Shown piece by piece: positions 41,274 to 53,457 of a DNA stretch of 64,000 nt (positions are counted from its first letter, which is position 1; each line of letters starts with the position of its first letter). The stretch comes from Chamaecrista fasciculata (taxonomy: Eukaryota > Streptophyta > Magnoliopsida > Fabales > Fabaceae): NCBI GenBank assembly GCA_003254925.1, contig QANZ01016482.1, forward strand, positions 1-64,000. The letters are read 5' to 3'. The notes beneath the pieces are model-generated. The model ran no database searches. It was not told the origin of the DNA and saw only the letters and a list, made by a program, of their open reading frames with translations. Made by a program: the position numbers and the translations under genes.

Positions 41274-42378
41274 GGGAAAAATGCAACAAGACCCCTTAAA
41301 CTTTGGGTCATTTGGAAGTATGCCCTTAAACTATCAATTTTTGAAAATTAAATCCTTAAACTTTGAAGGTTTAGAAATTAGATCCTTCCATCCATTGTTT
41401 ACTAACGGTGCTAATTATTATTTGGATAAATTACATTTTGGCTCTGATACCTTTGTGGTATTCTCTGTTAACACTTTGGTACTCTGAGCTTTAATTTCGT
41501 TAGAAAATTAACAAAAATTGGCATTTTTGGGGCAATTTTGTAATTTTAACCGTCTTTGGGAGATAAAAGACAATTTTAATGCAGGAAAAAAAGATTGAAA
41601 TTACTAAAACACTCATAAATATTTAAATATCTTCAAAATAGTCCTTAAAAACACAAAATTTTAGATCTTAATAGGACTAGATTGCAAAATTTTTCCAAAA
41701 TTGGGACTGTTTTGAAATTCTATCTTTTGTCATATATTTTTTCAAATATTATGTTTTGACCCCAAAAAGTTTTTTTAGTTTTCATTTTAGTCCCTAGATA
41801 ATATGTATCCAGGGATTTGTTTGTAATTTTCTGAAAATATTAGGGGTCAATATGTATTTTTTGCAAAAGTTGTTATGGTTAAAATTACAACATAGCTCCA
41901 AAATTTCCAATTTTTGTTAACTTTCTAACAGAATTAAAACTCAGGGTACCAAAGTGTTAACTGAGAATATCACAAGGTACCAGAATGTCACTTTTTAAAC
42001 CATAGGGTGTCAAATTAGAATGTGGTCAAATCCACAGGGTACCAAAGTGTAATTTATCCTAATAATAATTAACACCATTAGTGAAAAAATGGATGGAAGA
42101 ATCTAATTCCTAAACCTTCAAAGTTTAAGGATTTGATTTTCAAAATTGATAGTTTAATAAGGGTCTACTTCCAANGTCAAATTAGAATGTGGTCAAATCC
42201 ACAGGGTACCAAGTGTAATTTATCCTAATAATAATTAACACCATTAGTGAAAAAATGGATGGAAGAATCTAATTCCTAAACCTTCAAAGTTTAAGGATTT
42301 GATTTTCAAAATTGATAGTTTAATAAGGGTCTACTTCCAAATGACACAAAATTCAAGGGATCTTGTTACATTTTTCCC
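41274..42378. mobile_element. Non-autonomous Mutator-type foldback element
   Basis: Long inverted arms of roughly 300 bases start GGGAAAAATGCAACAAGACC and (reversed) GGGAAAAATGTAACAAGATC. Perfect 9-bp target duplication TTATTAATT at 41265-41273 and 42379-42387. No transposase. The right arm is falsely doubled at the N at 42175 (42009-42174 repeats as 42176-42340), so the true length is about 940 bp. Unit 1 has the unoccupied site near 38649. Confidence 0.85.
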
Positions 42379-42399
42379 TTATTAATTTAGTTAATATAT

Positions 42400-42475
42400 A
42401 TATCTATACTATATTATATGTGGGAGGAGCCTTCTGGTCGTCCTCCCACTTATACTAAGATAAAAATATTATATG
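42400..42475 (+). mobile_element. Possible Helitron 5' end
   Basis: TCTATACTATATTATATGTG preceded by A, followed by GGAGGAGCCTTCTGGTCGTCC, resembles the 5' ends of the Helitrons at 39.8 and 51.4 kb. No matching CTAG end was found downstream. Confidence 0.4.
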
Positions 42476-42589
42476 TAATTAAAATAAGAGAAAATTTACA
42501 ATTTGGTCTCTTATTTTTTACTGAGTTAACAATTTAGTCCCTTATTTATTTTACATACATATTTTATATGTTGCACATACAAAATACAG

Positions 42590-43335
42590 CCCAATCAAAA
42601 TTAAATAATCAAGAATTATGTAAGGAGGGTTATCCCCTAGTCACGTGCTTCTTGATTGTTTAAAAAAAAATTAAACAATCAAGAAGCACGTGGCCGGGGG
42701 ATAAAATAAAAAATAACTGACTAAAGAGATAAGACTTAAGAGATCACACAAGCATTAGGTAAGGAGGATTAAGTGACTGAAGAGATAAGACTTAAGAGGC
42801 CACATAAGCATTACGTAAGGAGGATTAACTGACTAAAGAGGGCCACGCGAGCATTACATAAGGAGGATTATCCCTTGGTCACGTGCTTCTTGATTGTTTA
42901 AAACAATCAAGAAGCACGTGACCAAGGGATAATCCTCCTTATGTAATGCTCGCGTGGCTTCTTAAGTCTTATCTCTTCATACAATCAAGAAGCATGTGAC
43001 TAAGGGATAATTTTCCTTAAACAATCAAGAAGCACGTGACCAAGGGATAATCCTTCTTACGTAATGCTTGCGTGGCTTCTTAAGTCTTATCTCTTCATAC
43101 AATCAAGAAGCACGTGACCAAGGGATAATCGTCCTTACGTAATGCTTTGTGGTCTCTTAAGTCTTATCTCTTCATACAATCAAGAAACACGTGATCAAGG
43201 GATAATTCTCCTTACGTAATGCTTGAGTGGCCTGTTAAGTCTTATCTCTTCATACAATCAAGAAGCACGTGACCAAGGGATAATCCTCCTATGTAATGTT
43301 TGCGTGGCCTCTTAAGTCTTATCTCTTCAATAAGT
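42590..43335. repeat. 78-bp repeat array with ACGT cores, partly inverted
   Basis: Forward units begin ACAATCAAGAAGCACGTGAC at 42903, 42981 (40-nt truncated), 43021, 43099, 43175 and 43254. Inverted or broken units fill 42616-42899. Each unit carries CACGTG, usually TTACGTAATG and GCGTGG. Unit 1 has a single copy at 38710-38790, so the array expanded locally. Confidence 0.9.
42842..42958. repeat. Perfect inverted repeat, 58-bp arms, 1-nt spacer
   Basis: 42842-42899 is the exact reverse complement of 42901-42958 around A42900; it lies where the array switches orientation. A second, imperfect hairpin lies at about 42632-42715. Confidence 0.95.
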
Positions 43336-43644
43336 TATTCTTCCCCAATTCCTAAAATTAAGAATAACGTAAGTTTTTCTCTGAATCAAATAAATATGGT
43401 TTTAACTTTTTTTTTACAAAGCATTTTCCATGCATACATGGGAAATTGGGAAAGAAAAGAAAGACATACAATTCATGTGAAATGGGACATATTTGCCATA
43501 TTTTTTAATATTTGAAATTTAAGATTGTTGTTGTTTTAATTTTGGAAAGATAGTATGAAATTGATTGTTTGTATAAATGTTTTTAATTAATAAAACTCCA
43601 AATATGAGCAGAGCAATATCTACATTACCCAATTTTACTATTAA

Positions 43645-43889
43645 ACAATCAAGAAGCACATGACCAAGGGATAATCCTCATTACGTAATGCTCGCGTAGC
43701 TTCTTAAGTCTTATCTCTTCATACAATCAAGAAGCATGTGACTAAGGGATAATTTTCCTTAAACAATCAAGAAGCACGTGACCAAGGGATAATCCTTCTT
43801 ACGTAATGCTTGCGTGGCTTCTTAAGTCTTATCTCTTCATACAATCAAGAAGCACGTGACCAAGGGATAATCGTCCTTACGTAATGCTT
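43645..43889. repeat. Second block of the 78-bp array, cut by the gap
   Basis: Repeats 42903-43147 almost exactly, including the 78/40/78 spacing (unit starts 43645, 43723, 43763, 43841), then runs into Ns. Confidence 0.9.
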
Positions 43890-44553
43890 NNNNNNNNNNN
43901 NNNNNNNNNNNNNNNNNNNNNNNNNNNNNNNNNNNNNNNNNNNNNNNNNNNNNNNNNNNNNNNNNNNNNNNNNNNNNNNNNNNNNNNNNNNNNNNNNNNN
44001 NNNNNNNNNNNNNNNNNNNNNNNNNNNNNNNNNNNNNNNNNNNNNNNNNNNNNNNNNNNNNNNNNNNNNNNNNNNNNNNNNNNNNNNNNNNNNNNNNNNN
44101 NNNNNNNNNNNNNNNNNNNNNNNNNNNNNNNNNNNNNNNNNNNNNNNNNNNNNNNNNNNNNNNNNNNNNNNNNNNNNNNNNNNNNNNNNNNNNNNNNNNN
44201 NNNNNNNNNNNNNNNNNNNNNNNNNNNNNNNNNNNNNNNNNNNNNNNNNNNNNNNNNNNNNNNNNNNNNNNNNNNNNNNNNNNNNNNNNNNNNNNNNNNN
44301 NNNNNNNNNNNNNNNNNNNNNNNNNNNNNNNNNNNNNNNNNNNNNNNNNNNNNNNNNNNNNNNNNNNNNNNNNNNNNNNNNNNNNNNNNNNNNNNNNNNN
44401 NNNNNNNNNNNNNNNNNNNNNNNNNNNNNNNNNNNNNNNNNNNNNNNNNNNNNNNNNNNNNNNNNNNNNNNNNNNNNNNNNNNNNNNNNNNNNNNNNNNN
44501 NNNNNNNNNNNNNNNNNNNNNNNNNNNNNNNNNNNNNNNNNNNNNNNNNNNNN
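43890..44553. other. Assembly gap (664 N)
   Basis: Run of N between the repeat array and a poly(T) tract just upstream of the NAC-alpha promoter. Confidence 0.99.
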
Positions 44554-44640
44554 TTTTTTTTTTTTGAAAAGAAAGACCAAACCGGGTCAAAAAAGAGAGA
44601 TCGGGTTGACCCGAATGACGTCTGGATCCGAGTGAGTGCG

Positions 44641-44665
44641 TATATAAACCGTTGTGTTAGGGTTT
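44641..44665 (+). promoter_or_regulatory. TATA box and telo-box of the NAC-alpha gene
   Basis: TATATAAA (44641-44648) lies 113 bases before the ATG; TTAGGGTTT (44657-44665), the reverse of the AAACCCTAA telo-box common in promoters of translation genes, follows 9 bases later. Confidence 0.6.
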
Positions 44666-44753
44666 TAGATTGCTCAATCACACCGTACACCGTTTCTCGA
44701 GTCTCAACTCATCTTCTACACCGACAGAGCCTTCAACAACATTTCCGACAGCG

Positions 44754-46446
<1,693 letters not shown>

Positions 46447-48770
46447 TGGGCGGATTTAGTAGAAGTTTAGATCGGGGAATGTGGAGCTATTTTCTTGTTG
46501 ATTTAAAAATTCCCCCCCTCTGGATTTGAGATAGCAGCAGCCGGTTTTGCAACATTTACCTTTGGTTTTAATTTTATTTCTATAGTTGCGTCTTGTATGA
46601 AAGGAAAACATTGAAACTCATTAGCTGCAACTGCTAGTGCTTGTTTTTTGGGATAAATGGCTGTCATTATTAGCTCCATTGATTGGTAAAGAGTTGCATT
46701 GTTAGACATTTTGGGATGTGTTTGGTTGATTGGTTCTCGTGTTTTCATGCAAACATCAGAAAAGGATCCTGTTGGGATTGAATTACCTGTTCGCTGTTGT
46801 GCAGTTGTGGTCCACAATTGCTTAGATCACTACTTACCATGTCTCACCCATCTGCATGATCATTTTGGTCATGCAAATATTGGTCTTTTTGTGGGGTAAC
46901 TGAGGTGGCCAAACTTCAGATTTTCATTTATTTTTCCCTCTTTTTTTTTATGGTATGCATGGGTTAGTTGTTAACTCTTAGAGGCTCAGAGTCAGAGTTT
47001 TGATCATTACGAATCATCTATGTTAGGGATCCTATGTTTCCTCACTAGAGTGAAAATTAGGACGCTATCTAGTCTCATCATTCCAAGTTTTTAGCGCCTG
47101 TCACTGTTAAGTGGGTTCAAAAATGGGGGTCAAACGTCTAGTTCTATGAGTTGACCATCTCCGAACCTGTTGTAGCACCATAGTTATTAATTGATAGGTG
47201 TGACGGAAGATGTTTAGGTCTAATTCACTTTTACACATAAAAAGATTACCCCAAGTAAAATACATGTACATATAGGGTGATAATATGTGAAATTACGCTC
47301 TAAATATGTTTCATGATTTGGAAAAAGAAAAAAACAATTCAACTCGACATCAACATCAACATCAAAAATTAGGATCAATTTTTTTTTTCTTTTTCATTTT
47401 TTATAGCCTTTCAGTCACGTCTGGTCGACAGATAAGTCATTTCAGCGGGATGAGAAATTGGGTGAGAAATTGCGATAACTTTCTTATATTCTCATTTTTA
47501 TTTTGGGTTAGTTTATTTACGTATTCATGGGGGCTACAGATTGCTTCTCCACCAGTTCAGGAATTGGAATACCTCATCCTACTGCCTTATAAATTTCTTA
47601 CTCAACGATGTTATGATGTTCGTTCTGAGCTTGCTTGCATCATGTTCAACTCTTCAAAATTTCCTCCAAATTAATTTTCATACACCAGTCATTAGTGATT
47701 TAGTGTATCGAGACCATCCATGAGATTTTCTCGATTTGGGCCCCCATTACAAACTTTTCATTTTCACTTAATTGTAAGAGATTCATTTTTAATGACTACC
47801 GAAAGCAAAATCAAGGTAATTACAATACGAAGTTTATATATATATATAGAGAGAGAGATATGGATATTTTTTAATTTGTGGCAAGGATGCTGACGGAAAT
47901 GAATTCTCTAAATTTGTTTGGAAAAATTAATAGTATTTATTCAACTACATAAAATGAATGTTCTTTATATCTTTTCTTTTTTCTAAAGTTTACACTAACC
48001 AAATCTGTACATGAGTAGGAGCATGATAATCGTGTTTAGATTTCAGCATGTGAGTTCACCCAGAAAATCTTCGTCAAATCTCTTTATACTTTCTCTTACA
48101 CACCTCTATTTTATTAACAAATCTTATAAAACATATCAAAAAATTATATTAATGATTTAGGACCAAAGATTTATTTGAAACCAAGGAAGTTTTTTTTTCC
48201 ACTTTTAATCTTTATGAAAAATAGTTCTATTTGAGGTATTGTTAAACATTAAACACAAGCTCAAATTTTGAGCTTGGTCACTTTGTAATAGAGTAATTTT
48301 TTTGTGATGGCTAAAACTTATTACTAAGTTATCCATTTTATGATTTAAGAGCGAGCTATTTTTTGTTTGAGCCAAATGTCTCATAATGGTCAGGCCAAAA
48401 AGAAAATGTCTCATAATAGAGTAAAATTCTTTTCGCAAAAGTGTCTTTAATAAAACTTAAATTTTTAGACTTGATTATACGATATTACGATCCAGACTAT
48501 TACTATATTGAGTATATCTGTATATTATAATCAATTACTTTCATTTATGTGAGTTTTCAATTCAGCTTTTCTATTACTGTTATTATTATAAATTGGTTTG
48601 ATATGATTTTATAAACAAACTACTAAAATAATTTGTAACTTCAAACTCGTCATAAAAATAACAAAAATATAAAATTTACCGGCTTATCATGTAATGAGTA
48701 ATACATTTTTTATATTATCTTGGTTAACGATCCTAATTAAAGAGAAAAACAACTTAAGACATAACTTCAT
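46447..48770. other. Intergenic region
   Basis: NAC-alpha 3' UTR, then moderately AT-rich DNA. The open frame near 47306-47674 has no protein-like features. No gene or clear repeat supported. Confidence 0.45.
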
Positions 48771-48775
48771 ACTCA

Positions 48776-49095
48776 TGTTGAAGTTCCACATTGTATGGTT
48801 AAAGGGTCTTATAGCTTTCTATATATATAATGAGGGAACCATTTTCCTGTTAGAGCTTTTTTGGGGGTGAGTTAGATCTTTTTACATATTATCAGAGTTA
48901 GGTTTGGCATGTGAAATAGATGAACCTTACAGTAGGCTGTTTTGAGAATAACCCGTTGGCTTCACGCTCCTATTGTCGAGCGTGAGAGGGCGTTTTAAAG
49001 TCTCACATTGCTTGGTTTGAAAGGTCTTATAACTCTATATAATGAGATAGCTGTCTCATTGAAAACTCTTTTGGAATGAGTTAGATTTTTCTACA
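48776..49095 (+). mobile_element. Terminal-repeat retrotransposon in miniature (TRIM)
   Basis: LTR1 48776-48886 (TGTTGAAGTTCCACATTG ... TTTTTACA) and LTR2 48993-49095 (TTTTAAAGTCTCACATTG ... TTTCTACA) flank about 106 bases. Next to LTR1 is TATTATCAGAGTTAGG, a primer-binding site close to the initiator-Met-tRNA type (TGGTATCAGAGC). Before LTR2 is the purine tract GCGTGAGAGGGCG. ACTCA occurs at both flanks (48771-48775 and 49095-49099, sharing one base), a 5-bp target duplication. No coding capacity. Confidence 0.82.
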
Positions 49096-49099
49096 CTCA

Positions 49100-49636
49100 T
49101 CTCGTTAAAATTTAAAACGAAAGAAAAATAATCTAATTTAAACATTGAAACCAAAAAATTAAAATCTACGAAAATATATAAAACAAATGTTTTACAATAA
49201 GAATAAAAAAAAATAAAAGGGTAAGTTAAAACTCATCCAAACATAACAAAAATTAGAGTATCTCTAATTTTGAAATAGAGGCAGTCCAATAGTTTAGTAG
49301 ACCAAAGGAGATTTGATGAACCGTGGTTAGGTTGTTTATGTAGTCTAGTCTAGTGCGTTCACTATACTCTCAAACTAAAGGTGACGCGTGTCTTCTCCCT
49401 CCCCGAAACAACGCGGTTTCTTCTCCTTCACCGCCCTATTTATTACCTCCTTTCTCTCTAAAGTCTAATCTCTATCTTCTTTCATTCTCTCTATATTCCT
49501 CTCCTACTAACTCATCATACTCATATCCAAATCCTCACTTCACCTTCTCTTCTCTATCTTCATCTTTCCAATGATAATCCCTTCCCTTTGATTCCATTTC
49601 CCTCCTACCTTATTTCAAATTTCCCCCAAATTTGAA
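49100..49636 (+). promoter_or_regulatory. VQ gene upstream region and CT-rich leader
   Basis: The last 200 bases are strongly CT-rich (49430-49620), as in many plant leaders. No other gene. Confidence 0.4.
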
Positions 49637-50272
49637 ATGGCATCTTCCGATAACTTAGCCGCCGTAGAGCCCTGGAGTTTCCGACCTACCTTCGCCGATT
49701 CATGGTTCTCAGACACACTCGCTCGCGACGCCGAAGCCTTCACTAAGGCCCTCCAGAAATCCCTCTCCGCCGCCGACTCCCCATTTACGACGCCTTCCTC
49801 CGCCGTCTCCAGCCTCTCCGGTTCCGACCACGAAACGCCGCATCCCAAACGGCAAACAACCACTCCCACCGGTAGGGTTTCGAAGCGGAAATCGCGCGCC
49901 TCCAAGAAGTCGCTTACGACGTTCATCGCGGCGGACCCGGCGAATTTCCGTCAAATGGTGCAACAGGTCACCGGCGCAAGACTCGACAGCTCGCAGATTC
50001 CGATGCCGCCGATCCTGAAGCCGGAGCCACAGAGAGCCGGTGGCCGGTTGCTGCCGTCGTCGGCGTGCGGCGGCGGAATCTTGTTGCCGACGCTGGACAC
50101 GTCAGCGTCGTTGCTGGATCAACTGGTGGGCCCCAGTTCGGCGGATATTTCTGGGCCGGGCCCACTTGGTTTCGATGCTGGTGGTCTTGCAAGTACTACT
50201 GCAATACCAACCTTGGATTTTGACACAACTTTTCCGAGCTTTCCCACTCTAGATTCTTGGAAAGCTCTGTGA
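49637..50272 (+). CDS. VQ-motif protein, calmodulin-binding protein 25-like
   Basis: Intronless, 211 aa, GC-rich relative to the surroundings. VQ motif FRQMVQQVTG at residues 104-113 (pattern FxxxVQxxTG) follows a basic stretch (SKRKSRASKK, 82-91) that may be nuclear targeting and calmodulin binding. The N-terminus (EPWSFRPTFADSWFSDTLARD) and the C-terminus ending FPTLDSWKAL match the CAMBP25/VQ15 subgroup. Such proteins bind WRKY group I/IIc factors in the nucleus and modulate osmotic-stress and defence output. The first ATG after the CT-rich leader is used. Confidence 0.93.
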   Translation: MASSDNLAAVEPWSFRPTFADSWFSDTLARDAEAFTKALQKSLSAADSPFTTPSSAVSSLSGSDHETPHPKRQTTTPTGRVSKRKSRASKKSLTTFIAADPANFRQMVQQVTGARLDSSQIPMPPILKPEPQRAGGRLLPSSACGGGILLPTLDTSASLLDQLVGPSSADISGPGPLGFDAGGLASTTAIPTLDFDTTFPSFPTLDSWKAL

Positions 50273-51349
50273 GAGACTGTGACATTTTCATTTATTATTA
50301 TTATTATTAGTTTAGCCCCCCCATTTCCCTTCGTTTCTTTCATTTTCACCCTTGCCAGCTTTCCTAGTGTAGACTGTAGTATAGCGGTGCTCTTTCTTTT
50401 TCCGATATGAGGAGGGATGTGCTTGTAAATTACTAAATTTGGGAAGGGGAATTAATTCTTGTTGTAGACTTTTAGTGCTTAATTCTACTAATGTTTGTTT
50501 GTACTTGAGATATTTTAATTTTGAACTAATTAATGCATCTCTTGTATATGTATTTATGTGGTATCTTTTGGCACATTTGCTTACTCCATCTCCTTCTCTA
50601 TTACATTCTGCAATGTTGCCAATGCACTCAAGTTTTGATAACGTGGACTGTGGAAGAAGATGATTAATGCAGATTGTGTTCGAGTGCCAATATTGCCCCT
50701 ACCTTTTCTTGCTCAAAGTCGTTGGGCATTTCAGATGCTTTTGTCTCCATGCACATGAAGATTTATCCTACCCCACCAAAAGCTGGGGTTCACTGTTTCA
50801 AGGGTAGTTTAGACAATTACATCAATAACGCGTTTCACTTTCCAATTCCTAAAAANTTGAACGCACAAAAGTTTATTAATTTCCACTCCACAACTTGATA
50901 TTAATATAACTTAACGGCAAGAAACAGTTTCCTTAAGTCAACAGGATTAAAAAATAAATAAATAAGAAACCGTCGTCTACTTTGTGATAGGTGTGGGAAT
51001 AGTTTGACTTGAGTCTTGAGATGTCGTCGACTCAAATTAATAAATATAGATACTGATATGGAAAAATTAATTTTTTTTTATTTTTTTATTTTTCAAGGTA
51101 TCCTGATAAACTAATAACTAATTTTTCGTAGATATGTACTCTAAATACTTTTATTATCAATTTATTTTGCGTATATAATGATAATAAATATTTTGTTAAA
51201 TCTCATTTTGGTCAAGTTATACATTTTTAAAAGTCCACTATCTCTTTTATTAACATAGTCCCATAAATCTAAATTAGATTCCCCCAAAACAATACACCGA
51301 ACTCCAACATTAAATTTTCAGTAGGAATATAGAACTGCCGAAATCTAAA
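50273..51349. other. Intergenic region
   Basis: VQ gene 3' UTR and AT-rich DNA; a single N at 50856. Nothing else recognised. Confidence 0.4.
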
Positions 51350-51416
51350 CTTAATTTCATAGACTATAGTTTTAAACATGGACGACCAGAAAGGGGTGGA
51401 GCCATATAATATAAGA
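51350..51416 (-). mobile_element. Helitron 5'-end fragment
   Basis: Nearly identical to the last 65 bases of 39808-39987 (CATAGACTATAGTTTTAAAC ... GGTGGAGCCATATAATATAAGA). No CTAG end is visible for this copy. Confidence 0.55.
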
Positions 51417-51426
51417 TATATATATA

Positions 51427-51803
51427 CTAGGGGCTTTGCGTGCCCTAACAGGCACACAACTATTAGAGATCAAAATAAAATTGATCGTAAACAANACAAA
51501 GCCCCATACATATATTAATACTAAGGGCTTTGCGTGCCCTATATTAGAGATCAAAATAAATTTGATCGTAAACATTATGGACCCAAGTGAGGTTTTGGCC
51601 TTAAAAAAATAAATTTCCACATTATAGAGAAAGATAGGGAGAGAGAGGGGCATAACCCATGTTCTCAACCCACTTTCTGATTTTTTATTTAATTTATAAT
51701 TATAATATGAACAATTATGTATTTTTTAATTGATTGATTAAAGTTTAGCCTAAAGTTAATAAAGAAGGACGACCAGAAAGGGGTGCAGCCATATAATATA
51801 AGA
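51427..51803 (-). mobile_element. Helitron-like element
   Basis: Minus-strand 5' end TCTTATATTATATGGCTGCA at 51803 and 3' end ...GTGCCTGTTAGGGCACGCAAAGCCCCTAG at 51427 with a short hairpin. An internal N (51495) with a doubled end sequence makes the true interior uncertain. Confidence 0.55.
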
Positions 51804-52283
51804 TATACTATTATATATGTCTGAGGAATTTTCTGGTAATCGGTCTTTTAAAACTATAGTATTAAATAAATTATTTTAAACATAATATATGAAAATAAAT
51901 TAAAAAAATAAAATCAACACACGTTTCTCCTCCCCACCATGCACGTTCATGTAAATTAAAAAAAAAGACAAAACACCCTTTCATGCCCCTAACGTTTGCA
52001 GTGTTTTTCAGTTATGCCCCTAACGTTTCATTTTGTTCAGACATGCCCTCAATGTGCAACCAACGTTTCAATTATGCCTTCAATTTTGACTCAATGCACA
52101 TGTGGCAATTTTTTTGCTTATGTGTCATTTTTTTTGTCTGACTTGATTACGTGGCATCATGACTGGCCATTCTTATTTTTTTTTTCCACCTTGGCATGAT
52201 GAATGGATTTACATTTTTGAACATAAAAATTGAGTAAAATAGCAAATCAGTGCCTGGATTTACATTTTTCATCATCTTCATTC
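51804..52283. other. Intergenic DNA with phrase repeats
   Basis: 'ATGCCCCTAACGTTT' phrases recur at 51984-52035, like one half of a decayed MITE. No gene. Confidence 0.4.
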
Positions 52284-53457
52284 ATTTTAGTCCCAAATTC
52301 TCAAAATAAAATTGTAAAGTGTCCCGAAACTCTTCCAAACATTCCAATTTAGTCCTTAAAAGTATTAAAAACACTAAAACCTAAACCCTAAAACCCAAAC
52401 TATAAACCCTAAACCCTAAACCCTAAAACATAAACCCTAAAAAATCTAATTTGAGCAATTAGGTCACTCACCCATTCTTATCCCATTATTCTCTATTCCC
52501 CCTCTTTTTCATCATCTTCATTTTTTTTAGTCTCAAATCCTCAAAATAAAATTGCAAAGTGTCTCCAAATTCTTCCAAATATTCCAATTTATACTGAAGA
52601 AGCTTAGTTCTTAGTCGAAACAAACCCCATGATTGCTTAGAGAAATGGGGCACGCATTGAAGTTCATCAACCTGGGTAAATCTGCTTTCATTTATACTGA
52701 AGAAGGATATGATACCTCGTCTAATGGATTTCCCATATTTAGAACCAATTTTTGAGGTGTTCCAGTTAGAGGAGGTCAAATTTAGCTCGAATCCGCAAGC
52801 ACCACAACTGCCAAAGAGGGAAAAAGAAGATATTGTAATTGCGGTGAAAAAGAAAAAAGAAACAGAGAACAAAAGAAGACATGATCAGAGATTTTGTTGC
52901 ATGTCTGATCTGGGTACGGATGGCTTCTTTACTTTGAAAGGGGAATAGAATGGAATCATTATATTCTTCCTATTTTTAGACGAAGAGTCTCAAACTAAAA
53001 CACACCCAATAATGTGTCATGAGAAAAAAGGGACAAATAAGTGCTGGGCAGAAGCGAGTTTGTTTTCCAATTTAGGGGTTTATGGTTTAAAGGTTTAGGG
53101 TTTAGGTTTAGGGTTTTGAGGTTTAGGATTTTTGGGTTTTTAATATGTATAATGACTAAATTGGAATATTTGGAAGAATTTGGGGACACTTTGCAATTTT
53201 ATTTTGAGGATTTGGGACTAAAAAGAATGAAGATGATGAAAAAGAGAGGGAATAGAGAATAATGGAATAAGAATGGGTGAGAGACCTAATTGCTCAAATT
53301 AGATTTTTTAGGGTTTATGTTTTAGGGTTTAGGGTTTATAGTTTGGGTTTTAGGGTTTAGGTTTTAGTGTTTTTAATACTTTTAAGGACTAAATTGGAAT
53401 GTTTGGAAGGGTTTCGGGACACTTTACAATTTTATTTTGAGGATTTGGGACTAAAAA
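52284..53457. mobile_element. Foldback element with telomere-like repeats in both arms
   Basis: Left arm about 52284-52591 and right arm about 53156-53457 are near-perfect inverted copies (about 305 bp). Each arm begins and ends with 'TTTAGTCYCAAATYCTCAAA' and holds degenerate CCCTAAA repeats in the middle. The 560-bp loop has a gene-like 79-codon frame (52709-52948) and an extra GGGTTTA patch (53080-53150). No transposase. Confidence 0.8.

Larger units (their letters stand above)
40432..43642. repeat. Segmental duplication, unit 2
   Basis: Collinear with unit 1, but enlarged by a Mutator-type foldback (41274-42378) and by expansion and inversion of the 78-bp repeat (42590-43335). Confidence 0.8.

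Noticed and set aside
42903..43335. CRISPR-like array
   Set aside because: Units are contiguous tandem copies without variable spacers, in a plant nuclear context with no cas genes.
43837..44690. Open frames of about 230-280 codons across the N gap
   Set aside because: Made of undetermined residues; no real coding evidence.
47306..47674. 122-codon plus-strand frame
   Set aside because: Low-complexity start, no domain, no promoter or intron context; treated as chance.
52380..52440. CCCTAAA repeats as a chromosome end
   Set aside because: Degenerate, short, mirrored at 53310-53370 within a foldback and flanked by genes; interstitial, not a telomere.
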